Source of the DNA: Fasciola hepatica
Taxonomy: Eukaryota > Platyhelminthes > Trematoda > Plagiorchiida > Fasciolidae
Assembly (NCBI GenBank): GCA_948099385.1
Contig: CANUEZ040000193.1
Location: 7,390,501-7,454,500 of the forward strand
Direction of reading: 5' to 3'
Length of the DNA stretch: 64,000 nucleotides
Below the pieces are notes generated by a model. The model was given only the letters and a program-made list of their open reading frames with translations, ran no database searches and was not told where the DNA came from. This document shows positions 1-11,751 of the stretch, in pieces. The number at the start of each line of letters is the position of its first letter. The stretch's first letter is position 1. A program made the position numbers and the translations under genes.

Positions 1-1080
1 GCACGACACCCAAATCTGTTGTGCTCATTTCAATCTACCTTGATATGAAACGGTCTGAAATAATTGACACCTTTCCGTAGGCAATCAGGCATGTGTGACA
101 TTACTTGAGGTATGGGTTAGGCATATTTAGCACTCGACGACGATTCCCGTGGCTTCTGGCACTTCGAACACAGTCAACAGTCCAAGCCTAAGAATAAATG
201 TTTGCAACATTCCAAGTTGAGCAATCTGAGGCTTTGTAAACTACCAAATAGATAAAATATTCAAGACTTCCCTGTTGAGTACAATAATTATACTGATTAC
301 TCTTCCCGAAGAACTGACATTTTGACAGTCTTAGTTACTTCATTGACCTTCTCTACATTTTGGTGACAAACATCATGAAATGTCCCACGAGGAGGCATAA
401 AATGGGCACGAGAGACAGTAATGGTTCATAAAATGAAGCTAAAAATCTTAGTAGATCATCAATCGTTATTGGAACTTCGCCTAAGTGTATTGAAGGCAGA
501 AAACAGTCATCGTGAATATGCCACTGGATACCTAATGTTCTGGGATCCATGAAGATCTGCTGATAAAATTTGAAGTACGTACTCGATTTTTCACCGTTCA
601 TCAATTCTGCTCATAGTCTGGGTCCTTACGACACACATTCTGTTAGGTGTTGTCTATCTGTTTGAGTCATCGTAGGAAATCCCTCGTCATGTGAAGGCTT
701 TCTCGTTATACGACAGCGAGAACAATGGACCATCCACACAAAAGTTATTAGTCATCGCAGATAATGCTAATTACAAATGTTAAGGTTGCTGTCCTCGGCA
801 GCTCTTCTTAAGGACAGCTTGGCACAACACGATGAATAACTAGTGCCAAACGGATGAGCTTTCTTTTCGTAAACAATCGCACTACTTCTCACAGCTTAAT
901 CTGACCAGTAAAGGAAGCCTATAGATATCCTGTAACACTTTGGAAACCTAATTTACTGGAATATCTATTCAATTCGAGGTAAAAGAGCTATGACATATCA
1001 ACGGAACCTGACGGCTACTCCTAACAAATGATCAGTTGGATCAGGTACTTGTATTAGGACTTCGTTGAGTGAAATGCTCT
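1..1080 (-). pseudogene. BEL/Pao retrotransposon pol remnant (reverse transcriptase to RNase H region)
   Basis: Read on the minus strand from about 1,080 down to 1. At about 890-850 the frame shows HPFGTSYSSCCAKLSLRRAA, which resembles the BEL/Pao RT block just before the catalytic YVDD box; the YVDD position itself is unrecognisable (FVWM-like). At 604-353 an open stretch of 83 codons contains LGIQWHIHDDCF and LLRFLASFYEPL, the RT connection segment that precedes the RNase H-like region in BEL/Pao elements. Near 1-110 a further stretch (CHTCLIAYGKV) resembles the start of the RNase H-like part. Stops and frame changes occur throughout, so this is a dead copy. The 3' side (integrase, LTR) lies beyond the window start. 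The BEL/Pao assignment rests on motif order; I am confident of the superfamily, not of the family. Confidence 0.75.
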
Positions 1081-2280
1081 CACGAACAGCCGCACAGTCG
1101 AATACCACTCGGACCTTCCCGGGCTAATTCGAACTTAAGACGTTATGGGGCAGCAGGAATACACGTTTTCTTGGGCATCTTGTGGAACTATGGATGTCAT
1201 TCATCTTTTTCAATCATGACAGCGAACAACATGACTGCACTTTGAGAGTAGTTTCAAATTCCATTCCAGACATATCTTGATAAACGACTAACGATGGTCA
1301 AAAACTGGGTGATTAAAAGGGAAGCACATTTCTATCAATACGCCACGGTAGACCATCGATACATTTATTCCTTTCTTTTTTAACTTACACGCAAGTGTCT
1401 CCTACTAGACGACGAGGCGGCCACATGAATATATCACGTATCAAAGCTGATCGATCGGAGGCAACTTAGAGCCCTAATACGTGAATAATGGAACGCACTC
1501 TACCGGCTGGTCATTGATGGACCGCTATTGAGCTGATGGCCATAAGTAAAATTATTTACTTTTGATTTTCGTGGTATTTGATTCTAGCCCGATAGATTTT
1601 GGGAATAATTTTTTTCGATGGAATAATAGGTAATTATTGGGAGGTAGCGTCATTGTGGTGTGTCGAGTCCCTTAGGACATCCTCCATTTCATTGGTCTAC
1701 ATCGGTTTCCCACCTCTCACCTGTCTCCCCAAAAATCTGAAGCAAGCATGAGTGGCCACACCTCTGCGAACCGCTAAACAGGGCGTTACATAAGATTTAA
1801 GGTTATTAAGGCCTTAATTTCTAGAAAAGAGACGACGTTCGGTATGCCTAGACAGGTACTCCCTAATGGGCGGACAAGATCTACCGATTCATGGGCTACA
1901 CAGTCAATCTATCCAACCCACCCAACCTGGTATTCCGGAATGGGCAAATTAGCCGAACAACAGGCCACCGGCTCATGTGGAACAATTCTGCTGCACTCTG
2001 GGTTGCATTTGCATGTGCAAAGGCTGAAAGGAGATCGTCTGGATAAAAGCTGGATTAGTCACCGTTAATTTAATTTCTACTGCTGACTGGGCAATCGAGT
2101 AATACAACGTCCCTGAACAGTGCCGGAGACACCGCCACGCACCAGTTTCCCGAGAACCTCTATGAATAATTTGGAAAACATGCAATCCGATCATGCCAAG
2201 GCTTGTCCGGCAGGTGACGCTCCTCGTGCTCCAATGGTCGAGGTGTTAAGACAACAAACTGGAATACTGAACCGTCGGAA
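1081..2280. other. No recognisable gene
   Basis: Short frames on both strands only, the longest 74 codons. The region may hold the 5' part of the BEL/Pao remnant or the 5' part of the following LINE, but I could not read a diagnostic motif in it. Confidence 0.5.
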
Positions 2281-2284
2281 ACAG

Positions 2285-3110
2285 GCTTGTGCAACTTGTT
2301 GGAATGTATGGAATCTACTGTAGGTTGGCAGCCTCACAATGAGGACGCTGTAGAACTAAAGCAAAAACATCTACATGGCTTGTTTCTCAGAAGTCCGCAT
2401 ACTTAACTATGGCACTCGGTGCATAAATATTGCAGGACAGGAGTCAGCTTGCTATCTTTATCATAGCGACAAGGCAGACCAATCTGAGAGCCACGATGTC
2501 ACATTCGATACTAGCAGTAAATCCAACAGTACAGTGATCGCTTGGGAGCCGATTTCCCTAAGACTTCCTTCTGCACGTCTCGGAACCTTGATAGTGATTG
2601 CGATGATGAATTGGACTCCAATATCTAAGAGATATTCAATGAGATTGAGAAATGTGACATTCTGTCCATCGCTTGGAACTGAATTGTTCTCACAAGTCCC
2701 TCGGAGGAGTCAACGCGAGACATCCTAGGAAAAGACGCTTACCAGAATGGATTTCTGGAGACTCGTCCAAGCTCTCAGCCGAACAAACGAAGCCCAGATA
2801 TAAGGAAACGGCGAGAACTACAGACTGCAACGGGGAGCTTCGCTCTCCGTTAGGCCTGATTTTACGCGATACTTGATCAAAGTGGCTGAAACCGTGGAAA
2901 CTGCAGCATGGGTTAGTGATTCCAACAAGCTATTCCACCTCATTCCCAACGCATCGGATATGCGTTGCAAGTGAAAATCGTTTCTTTGCAGAGCAGCCGG
3001 CCATCTTGTATCTGAGCACAAAAGAAAAACAGAGTGATTAGTAGAGCTGGTCGATAGGTGGCTCAGCCGACCATGGACACACAAACTCCAGTTCTCGCGG
3101 AGCAGTACAA
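2285..3110 (+). pseudogene. LINE-1st copy: APE endonuclease N-terminus and linker of a non-LTR retrotransposon
   Basis: The plus-strand frame begins with CATCWNVWNLL, a degenerate version of the 'xxTWNVRTL' opening of LINE APE endonucleases. It continues with ACFSEVRILNYGTR, matching the catalytic 'xxLSEVRxxxxG' block (the E is visible), and NSTVIAWEPISLRL. From about 2,700 the frame gives RLPEWISGDSSKLSAEQTK and then, after a frame change, VAETVETAAWVSDSNKLFHL. This is the linker between endonuclease and RT (usual form: 'xxxMExAAxxGdxxKLFxLIr'). The catalytic centre of the endonuclease (DFN and SDH blocks) and all of the RT are missing. It is the same broad element type as LINE-2 and LINE-3 in this window but a separate, more truncated copy. 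RTE-like is my best clade guess. Confidence 0.65.
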
Positions 3111-4860
3111 TGTCGGCTGCGATATGGTAATACTTTCGACGAAACTAGTTTTGTACAGCATGAAAGTCAACACTCATCTAACTTCTTTCAGAAGCTTATA
3201 GCCCGATAGTCAATTGTTCAAAAAAGTTTTCTTGGAATTTTAGGCCTCTGGGTTTGGAGACTTCCATGATGATCGCTTGATCACCATCCGTCCCCTGTTT
3301 CTTTTCATTTACAGTTATCGCGTTAGAACTTATCGCATCCCCTGGAACTATCCAATGCGCATCTACAATGTATAATTTAGCACTTTTTCCATCTGACAAA
3401 ATGAAATGCATCGAGTGAACTCACGGAACCTGGCTTTCCTCTCAGTAGTAGTTTCCCCCTATTCATCTCACTGTGGCAAACATCAATTGTGCTCTTTTTC
3501 GACTGATAGTTGAGTTTGCTAGCCTAATGGAATCCTCGATGCAATACAATGAAATACAGGTTTGTTCTGTTCAGATAACCATTACCATGCATTGTGTGTG
3601 GTTGCTTTGATTGCTATCTCATGGCGGCAATCTCACAAGGAAATAATGGAGGAGAAGTGAGTATGATACGAAAACCACGTTATTGGAATTAGGTCGATGG
3701 AGAAAGTTTGCGGATGCAATAGCCGAACTAATCGCGGCATCTAGCCATATCTCTCAAAGTATCTAACCATTGAGTGGCAGGGTCTCTTGAACCTCGCCTA
3801 GAAAGTCTAACTTGCCCTACAAGAACAAATCTATTAGTTAGACTTTCGATTCAGTAGTAGTATGCAAGGATCAGTGTCTCCCGTGGGATTTGCTCGTGTT
3901 TGATCTTCAAAAAACAAAAATAGAGGGAACTCCATGAGTACAATGACTCAAAGAGTGCAACAACAGGACCATACAAATGCATTATTCGAACTCCAGTATG
4001 ACTGTTAACAGCCTTCTAACCTTACTGCTCCTCCTCAACGAAAGGAACACTGTCGCCAGTGTTATTTACTACTTCACTACACACAAACTGAGTGTATTCG
4101 ATTCTCGTTATGAAGGACATTTTACAAGACCACGGTCAGTCAATGAATTACAAGACCTCCCATTCCGCTTGGTCCCGTTAGCAGGGTCACAGAAAAGAGA
4201 AATATTATTGGTGCACACGTTGCCGGTAACTGTGTATCTGCTTTTGTGCGTGTGCCATCGTGTGGGTAATTTGCCTAACTGTGGTAAAGAGGCGGAAGTG
4301 GTGCGACTGCAAACGCGCTTATTAGAAATGTGAACGATCAGACACGTACATCAAAGGACCGTATGCGCATGTGCATCAATATAGTCAGTTGAGTACGGAT
4401 CAATACGAGTACGAAACAAACGAGAATGGATGGCACAGTGAGGAAGAGGAAATATTCAGCTTGGTAGAAATTCCGAACCTGGACAGTCATGCGTTGCAAA
4501 ACATTTCTATACTCGGTCTACGATGCAACCTGCTCACAGCAGACAGTTATCCACTAGGGTCTTGCTCGGTACCACACCTGAGCTATTGTTATGCACAAAC
4601 ACAGGGATGTGAAGAAAGAGAACCGAAGTGCAATCTTCTTGACTGCTGGGGCCGTTCATTGTGTTCGCCAATTAAAAATATCGCATACACGAGAGCTTGT
4701 GCTGCAAATCCGCTCAACGACTTGAAGGCTCTGTTATACAGCAACGCAATTCCGGTCCGTTGGCCAAATTCCATTTTCTAGTCTGTGGTCCCAGTAGGAG
4801 GTTCGTGATTTCGTCCCGACACTAAAAACACAAGATCAGAAGTGTTACTTTGGTGACCAA
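3110..4860. other. Unassigned interval with two modest open frames
   Basis: Two plus-strand frames stand out: 3,977-4,333 (118 codons) and 4,371-4,781 (136 codons, ten cysteines, an acidic EEEE run near codon 24). Neither resembles a family I know, and neither has an obvious promoter, splice site or neighbour that would support it. They may be chance open frames in old transposon sequence. Confidence 0.25.
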
Positions 4861-4889
4861 TCAAGGATCCAATTGAAGAAACTCGTCAT

Positions 4890-6850
4890 TGCCGATATGC
4901 GTCACCGAGGCGGCAGATGAAACTTCTCCTGATGACTCAGCTCAAGTTTGCTGAGGCCCGGTTGACGCGCGAGCAATCCGTTGACGTACTCGATGAGACG
5001 GCTGAACAGTCCGTACTGTACTTCCAATACGTTTGTCAGCCCGTTTCACAGCCGATCAAAGAGATGACTCCCTAACACAAACCCAGTGCAAATCCGCCTA
5101 CGCTCCACGTGCCACATCCGTCATGCAGTATGCTGTTCTTGTGGTTAAAAGGTCCTATTCGCAAGGTGTGCCGCTAATCACAGTGCAATGTGACGATTGC
5201 CACCACTAAGGATCCGAAAACCGATGACAATCCGGTATACACACTGAAGATGTCGAGTGAATCGTGTACAGATCACTCCAGTTTCACCGAAACATGGGAC
5301 GTCGATTCATGGTGAGTATCAGGAACTGCTTGTCCATTATTCGGAAATACGTATTTGACATGATTCTTCGCAGTGCATCCATTTAACACACTGATGTGCG
5401 CACTCACGGTGTTACTCATCGTCGACTTCCACTGTTGCGCGAGACTACATTGATGGCTCGTTTGGAAAGTGAATATATTCTGATACACTTCCCGATTACC
5501 ATAGACAGTCCCTTGATGTAATTTCTTGAAGCCCCGCGTACATTGGAGCAGTGGGCAACAATCCGAAAGGCATCCAGTATTTCGGTGGATCAGATTGTTC
5601 TCCAGCAGTTGATCGCACAATGCTCGAATAACGAAAGCGCCATGGCACTTGAGCCCACGGAGTTGTGAGTCCGTGGTGATGCGGAGCTCCTGAAGCACTC
5701 AGTGTTGCCGTATGGTCAGGGCGAAGGTGTTCTGAAGATGCTATCCCAAATGGAACAAGACGGTGTCATTGTGTGTGTGTGTGTCTCCATCCACTTGGGT
5801 GACTCCGATTGTGGTGGCGATGCTAAGTGATGCGGTAACCAGCGACTATTCTTGAATCCATGCTCCAAAAGATGCTCGGCAACCAGGGTGGAACCGAAGA
5901 ACTGCCGGAAATGCATGCTCGACAGCAAGTGTTCCTGAAAAATTGATCTGGCTAATGCATGATTGTTGTTGTTGTTTGGTTGCACTGCTTTCAGGCCACT
6001 TGGGTGTGAATAAAATGAAGTCACTGGCTTGACAGATGTGTTGGTAGCCGAAATTGGATGCGGACATTTGCACTGTGGCAATGAACCCGTAGTCCGAAAG
6101 CAGAGGTTTCACGCAGACTTTTTGTCTCATTCGTGAACGAACATCAAGCCCGTGTACTGAGTGACTCCCATTTTAAATGGTGAGAAATATTCCTGATCAG
6201 TTTACCAAACAACTTGTTTGTAATCCAGGTTTCACGGTACCGCCTTAGCTGAGAAGCAACACGTCGAGTACTGGTCACCGACAACAAGGATCCATTTATT
6301 CCTCCAAACGAAATGACGGCCACAGCGGCCGAGCCATATCCACCAGGAGGAGAGCTGAAATAACTAGAAGCTCTTGAAGGAGGAGAGATGTGATGATTTA
6401 GCGAGCGACACACATGATAAGGCGAAGTTCATTTTTGTTGCCGCAATGGCGTTTAGGATCCTCAACCAATTATGATCACCGCGGACGGGTAGAGCTGAAG
6501 CCTTATGTGATTGATCAAATTCTTATATGCATGGTAATTTATAAAATCAGTTCTGGAATGAAATAATTGTGCTACTCCGCAGCATTGGCATTCTTGCTAT
6601 TTCGGATTACGTGGTTTCGGTTGGGAGCAATTACAACACATCCTATCAGCATGGATGTTGCATATATTACAAGAAAACGTTTTTTTTTCTCGCTCTCTCT
6701 TTCTCGCTGGTCGGACTTGAGACTAATCATCTAAACTGGAAATCGTTACAGAGTTTCGGTGGTTATCAATGTGTAGTTGAGTTCTACATGATGCAGTATC
6801 GTGTGAAGCACGCAGCTTTGGTTCAATTAAATAATCTGCATTGAAGTGGC
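4890..6850 (+). pseudogene. Gypsy-1 LTR retrotransposon remnant, copy A (gag knuckle, RT 5' part, integrase zinc domain)
   Basis: At 5,131-5,178 the frame reads as a CCHC-like zinc knuckle (CCSCG then broken by a stop), the usual end of Gypsy Gag. At 5,702-5,955 the RT N-terminal part follows: LKMLSQMEQDGVIV, the 'xxxLxxLexxGVIxPV' block, then RLFLNPC and KIDLANA, the block before the first catalytic aspartate region. A deletion joins this directly, at about 5,960-5,990, to HLGVNKMKS and WWPKLD-like sequence, the HHCC zinc domain of Gypsy integrase. The catalytic palm and RNase H are therefore gone. The protease motif is not legible. A run of GT repeats at 5,774-5,790 sits inside the RT. Sequence to about 6,850 matches the downstream part of copy B. 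The copy is dead. Confidence 0.7.
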
Positions 6851-7380
6851 ACAGCGTCTATTCATGAACCATAATTATGCATTGCCGGTCATTCTTGTCA
6901 AGAGTATCTTCAGAGGTCTTCAGTATTCAACAACACGTCTGACGCTGTTTAAACTGCTTTCAAATTGCGAGAATTTACCATTGATTTTATTCATTGCTTG
7001 TACTCTGATTTAGTATTCAGTGGATTACCAAGCTGTTCCAAATGTATAAGTCCATATTCGTCTGTATTTCTCTCAAGAATCTTGGAGGTTAAATAAGCGC
7101 TTTGTTCTAACTTTGTTGAAACTTATATAAGGTGGAAAATCACCAGCTTTCTTCAACATTCGTGTGGTCAAAATCCTCTGTAAGATTAGGTGTGGAGTTC
7201 TTTTCAGCAAGAACAGTATCAACTACTCATTTCATATTTCATTCAACTGACTGATTTTAACTGGTATGTACGATTTTGCGTTCTTTCCAATCAAACGATG
7301 TACTATTGGTCAGCTTCCGTAAGGGAATCATTTGGACTCAAAACTAGGATACACACAGCTTTCGCCCAGTAAGTTGAAAC
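6850..7380. other. Interval in block A with no recognisable feature
   Basis: No coding motif on either strand. No counterpart in block B was noticed for most of it, so it may be an insertion specific to block A. Confidence 0.4.
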
Positions 7381-8060
7381 TACCAGCTTTCAAAGAAAAC
7401 CAAAACATGGGTGACCGAATGTAAGGGTATCTGTTTTTCACTCAATCGATTGTAAACCGAAATTCTGTAGTTTGGGGGTGACAATGAGTTGCACATTGGT
7501 GACTTCCGAACAGGGACAGTGCAGGATCGGGTGAACCACACCAAGCTGTTTCCATATAATCCGCTTTCACTAGTCCATCCTACTATGCGTGGACCACCTG
7601 TCTGTTATATTAGTAAGTTGCACTACGTTACCTCGACAACCATAGGAGCATCAGTTGAGACGAGACAGAGTACGTGCAACCAGCAGACCTCACACGACAG
7701 ACCAGAAGAAGTTCTTTCACGGGTGCTTCGGTCAGTTCCTCGTGTTGGGTTAGCGCCCCACTATCTTCTGGGTCAGACGTTTGACTCAGTGAATACGGAA
7801 AGAGTATCCAAGTAAAATTTATTTGTGCGTTGTGGGCAGTCAACAAGAATGATATGCCTAAAAATCTCCATCGTTTCTTCGGGAAACACAGTTCGTATTT
7901 CTCTGCTCTTTAACTTTCTCAACCCCATTCGGAAAAGATATGAGAGGCCACAATGAGTCGTGAACGTGGAGTTCTCAATCTCGGTACGGGTAACAAATAA
8001 GAGACAAGAAAAACAGAATCGATTCTCCAACCTAAGCTTTCGTCTCACTCAGCTGCTTCC
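7380..8060 (+). repeat. Non-coding spacer shared by blocks A and B
   Basis: Matches 33,060-33,760. A clear anchor is the stretch around 'accagaagaagtt' followed by 'agcgccccacta' in both copies. The content is not coding in a recognisable way. It lies directly upstream of the LINE-2 endonuclease in both copies, so it may be the LINE 5' region or the Gypsy-1 3' end. Confidence 0.5.
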
Positions 8061-8940
8061 AGCATCCGCACGCATTGACACTCGGGGCAACAGTCTGCCC
8101 TACCTGGAATACCTCAGACGTTTAACATGGAAGTGAGTTGTGTCCTCGAAACACGCATACAAGACCCAACTTTAGTGTTAAAATTTACTGTCTAAACTGG
8201 CTTTCCCGTTTCACTCTTCGCATGCCGGGTGATTCAGTGTCTAGTGCTTGTGGTCAGGCTAGCTTTGGCACCGTTCTCGGCATGAAAACTGAGCGTGCAC
8301 TGCTCGACTGGATTCCAATGAGCAGTCTTCCGTTTGCGGTTCGGGTGAATGGTTAAATACATGTAAAAAGCACTAGACTAAAGCTTAGATGCCTGTTTTT
8401 TTTTTCCATGTATGCCTCCAAATGACTGACTCATCTGAGGCTAAAGACGAAAATTACCATGAGTTGTATCAATTGCTCCGTAGCGTGCGTTGAACGGACA
8501 TCATGGATGCTGTTGTTGATCGCAGTGTTCAAGTCGGAAGTCTATAGGAGACGGAGATAAATAAAGGAAACCGTTTTGACATTTCAATAGACCGAACGGA
8601 TAACGGTGACCGACTCATTCAACTATGTTCCGCCTATGAACTTTTCCTAGCGAGTGTATAGTTATCGAACGAAATGCGCCACCGAGTATCCTGGAACCCT
8701 GCTGGGTCTTCACAGCTTTGGACTCAGATAGACCATATTGCTGTCGGTTACCGCTAACGCGGATCAACTAGAAACTGCTGATTATTTTGTTCCACGTCTA
8801 TTGACAATGATCACACAGTGGTTTGTGTAAAATTAAGTCTGCCTCTCGTCGGTGGCTGAAATGACACCAAAGCCATTAGCCCTCGGTGGCCGCTACTGGG
8901 CGATATCAAACGATTTCTTTCCTAGCAGACATATTGTAAA
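8060..8940 (+). pseudogene. LINE-2 APE endonuclease remnant, copy A
   Basis: Plus-strand reading in shifting frames shows SRFTLRMPGDSVSSACGQA and KTERALLDWIPMSS, then NGDRLIQLCSAYELFLAS and a block ending in WTQIDHIAVGYR-like sequence. These match the middle and C-terminal parts of LINE APE endonucleases. The final 'SDHxxVxxxLxL' box is visible in weak form (DNDHTVVCVKLSL) at about 8,805-8,850. Catalytic positions are partly lost: the usual DFNxxVG reads as DRSVQVG at about 8,518. Frame breaks are frequent. The matching RT half lies about 0.5 kb downstream, beyond the Gypsy-2 remnant. Confidence 0.65.
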
Positions 8941-9400
8941 ATTCAAGAGTGACCCTCTCTGTTTTCTTTCAATGTATTCTCTGTGTGATAATATAAAGCT
9001 GCACCGTACATGATACCGCTCGGATGAAAAATTGAACAACATTCTATGCGTTCTTTAATTTCTCATTTCTCAGTATTTCTGTGCCGGTTCAGCCTATTCA
9101 TTCCGTCGGGTAATATATTTGGCGTCGCGCAAAGGATTCAAACCATAATTTCTTCTGAAATGCAACCTCTTGATGTGAGTTCCATATCTCAGCCGGTTGA
9201 CGACTACATGGGGTGTTTCAATATTTGGTATTTGGCCCGAAAGCATTTCGATGATGCGAAGAGAGAGAACTGTGTATGCAATCTGTTTTGTTAATCCCCA
9301 TACATTTTCCGAACCTTGTCTTGCCATTGACACTCCCTTCGATATCACAACTTTTCACGTGATTGTCGATGAAGTGAAATGCAAATGAACCAGATGAGTA
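8940..9400 (+). pseudogene. Gypsy-2 remnant, copy A (terminal parts only)
   Basis: Matches the two ends of the longer Gypsy-2 in block B. 9,130-9,290 matches 34,760-34,890, and 9,295-9,370 matches 36,360-36,430 (shared 'ccttgtcttgccattgac'-like stretch). The Gag knuckle, protease and integrase found in B (34.9-36.35 kb) are absent. The remnant sits between the endonuclease and RT halves of LINE-2, so Gypsy-2 inserted into the LINE. Alternatively, this could be a deletion product formed by recombination within the element. LTR boundaries cannot be defined by eye. Confidence 0.5.
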
Positions 9401-10770
9401 ATAAACAAATTCCAGCGGGCTCTAATTGAGGCTGCTACTCCTGCCCATGATACAACAACCAGCTACTCACAGAAGCGATGGATATCTGCACCCTCAGCTG
9501 AGCTGTGAGATGCTCGCCGATCAATTTCTCCGGATTCCATATATGATGGAACACGGAGGTGCCTCAAACGCTAACTGATTCGAAGCCTGAGAAACGGCCG
9601 TCAGCAGTGGTGGACTGCAAATTACAGGGAGGTGGAAAAAGCTGCAGAGATTGGCAGCAGATGCAGTCTTATCCGACTAAACTGAAACACTCGTCTTCGA
9701 AAGCCAGACGTTTTTGAACTGCTCTAAAAGACGAACGGCTCACTGACTCAAATTCAGGAGCTTGGTCTAGTCCGCTGGCAGAAGCATTGAAAGAAAGCAG
9801 TTCAATTGGCCTTAATCTCCGACAGGCTTGTTCAGAAACGTCATAGCTCAAACTCTGGTTGTAGATACCGGTCCTCTGTCAGATTCGGAGGTTCTTCTTG
9901 GGCTAGGCCACCTAAATGACACGAGAGTGCTTGACCGGATGAGTTGCCCCCGTCTAGTTTCGAGGATGATGGATCATAATTGGTATTGGAGTCGATTCGG
10001 AAGAGCACAGAGAACAAATTCCAAAGAGTTGGATTGAATTTGTCATTGGGCCAATTAACAAGAAGGATGGTGATTCCTCTTGTGGTAACCACCCGTGCGT
10101 AAGTTTAGTTAGCATCACATCTGTAATACTTGCATTTAGCATTCCCCACTACTCATCAATCACTCGAGAACAGTGCCCGAGCAAGAATCAAGATGGGTTT
10201 AGACTTGATCGATGTTGTGTTGATCATATCTTTACTCTCCGACAAATTTTCGAACACAGGCACATATTTAGTAGGCCAAATAGACTCCTTCTTCTTGATC
10301 TCTAAGTGGTCTTAAACTCAGTTGACCACAAAGTTTTCTGACTTTGCCTCTTGTTGGAGGGTGTACCGGAGAAATTCCGTTCCACCAAAAGCCCCTTTTA
10401 TGTGAACAGCCTAGGTCGTGTTAAGTTTTACGGTTCTCCTTCACATGAGTTCACCACGAGAATTGGTGTTCATCGAGTGTACACCCCTCTCCCTTTTCCT
10501 TTACCTTCGTGATTGACACAGCCCTAGAAACAGCACTTCTTTCAGGTAATGATAGTGGTATCAAACGTGGAAAGATGTTAGACCTTCAATATGCGAGTGA
10601 CATCGTTCTCCTTTATGAAGATCCAGGTCAGTTGCAAGCTTTTATGAGCAGCATGAATAACTGTGTAACAATGATCGGTATGCGTTTTTCAGGATGCTGT
10701 TGCAGGATTGGGTTGGTCCAACTCAAAACCATTCAAGATCTGGAGAACCTTTGACTTGGTTGATAGGTTG
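9400..10770 (+). pseudogene. LINE-2 linker and reverse transcriptase remnant, copy A
   Basis: 9,600-9,830 corresponds to the linker with the usual 'xxVEKAAxxGSSxxLxRL' and 'QERRLxxWxxxF' patterns. At 9,830-10,090 the frame gives VVDTGPLSDSEVLLGLGHL and HNWYW, the start of the RT domain. At about 10,390-10,500 the GVRQGCPLSP block is degraded (GVHRVYTPLPFP). At about 10,590 the catalytic YADD reads YASD, followed by IVLLYEDPGQLQ, so the copy cannot be catalytic. The C-terminal 'thumb' part present in block B (37.8-38.1 kb) is missing here. Confidence 0.7.
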
Positions 10771-11713
10771 TTGTATAAGTTGTATAACTAATCTTCATGA
10801 ATTAAAACGAACTCCGTGACTGTGGTTTGAAAGCATCGGAGTGATCGTTACGGCATAAATAGATCATATCTAACAGAAAATGGTGGTATCTTCTAACATC
10901 TGTTACTAATTAGGGTGGTTACAATTATTGGTTTGTAAACGGGTGTAAATCGTGGTCAATGCAACGTAATCCAGTCGTTCTATCATTTTTTTGACAGCGA
11001 TGGAATCAGGATAGGCATGAAAACGTCAAGAAACAGGTTTATGTTTCTCTGGGAGAAAAAGGGAGTCATACACAGACTGCTGATCACTGTGCTCCAAAAT
11101 GCCAGCATGTCAAAACCGTCTGGCACCAAATCGAGAACAACTTCAGATCTACCGGATCAGTCGGATTTGATGTGCGTAACAACATCATAGGCTGTCCTCA
11201 CCTTGTATTGTGTTCTTTAATGTAGAAAGCACTCAAAGTTCCCAGGGAGATAATGCCTGTATCCAAACTATTGTTTTACCGAAAATCTTGGATACGGGTC
11301 ACAAGGCTGTCCAAGCAAAGTGAATACTCTATGCACCTGGAGAATTTAAAACACTGGTTATAAATACCAGTTTACCAAATATTGACAGGACATTAGCATT
11401 GCATAGCACGGGAACTGTCATCTCCCTTGGGGGTTTAACAACTAGAGGTAGTCCTCCAGCTAGTGTGCATGCCTCTCTTAATCCAGTCGCGTATACTTGT
11501 TTGCCACTTGCCTGCCTGCTTGTGCTCGTTACCCTATTTCTCGGGATATTTGATCTTCCTTGAATAATTTGTACACTATGGTCAGAATATAGGAAATGCA
11601 CATTTAAATATACTACTGAATTTCTTAGCTCCTGCGAGCAGGAGAAATTTGGTTACTGGCAGACAATGCCAGTTACCGTATGATATTCTCATTTGAGTAG
11701 GATGAAAGAAAAC

Positions 11714-11714
<1 letters not shown>
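10770..11714. repeat. Non-coding tail of block A
   Basis: No coding motif. 10,790-10,910 is similar to 38,890-39,130 (shared 'actccgtgact' and 'ggtggtatcttctaacatctg'), and 11,590-11,710 is similar to 39,340-39,730 (shared 'actgaatt', 'gcaga.aatgccagt.acc'). The extension of A/B similarity beyond the LINE is the main evidence for a true segmental duplication. Confidence 0.5.

Positions 11715-11750
<36 letters not shown>
11715..11750. repeat. (TA)18 microsatellite at the A to C switch point
   Basis: A pure TA run of 36 bases. On its left the sequence matches block B, which also ends in a TA run at 39,730. On its right it matches block C from 44,247 on. Confidence 0.95.

Positions 11751-11751
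<1 letters not shown>

Larger units (their letters stand above)
4860..11750 (+). repeat. Block A: composite retrotransposon segment, direct copy of block B
   Basis: Recognisably similar to 29,800-39,750 over its whole length, in the same orientation and order: Gypsy-1, a non-coding spacer, LINE-2 endonuclease, Gypsy-2, LINE-2 RT, a tail, then a TA repeat. Matching anchors include the RT stretch at 5,700 / 30,410, the integrase zinc domain at 5,990 / 31,745, the spacer at 7,690 / 33,430, the LINE endonuclease at 8,140 / 33,760, the LINE linker at 9,420 / 36,480, the RT at 10,360 / 37,380 and the tail at 10,800 / 38,890. Block A is about 3 kb shorter because it lacks pieces found in B: about 1.05 kb of Gypsy-1 RT/RNase H, about 0.48 kb of integrase, about 1.4 kb of Gypsy-2, and about 1.1 kb after the LINE RT. 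Because the anchors continue past the coding parts to the TA repeat, this looks like duplication of a pre-existing nest rather than independent insertions. Confidence 0.7.

Noticed and set aside
353..604. 83-codon minus frame as a small independent gene
   Set aside because: It matches the BEL/Pao RT connection segment and belongs to a larger pseudogene.
5846..6413. Minus-strand frames over Gypsy-1 (94-141 codons)
   Set aside because: They are antisense shadows of the RT and integrase, which read clearly on the plus strand.
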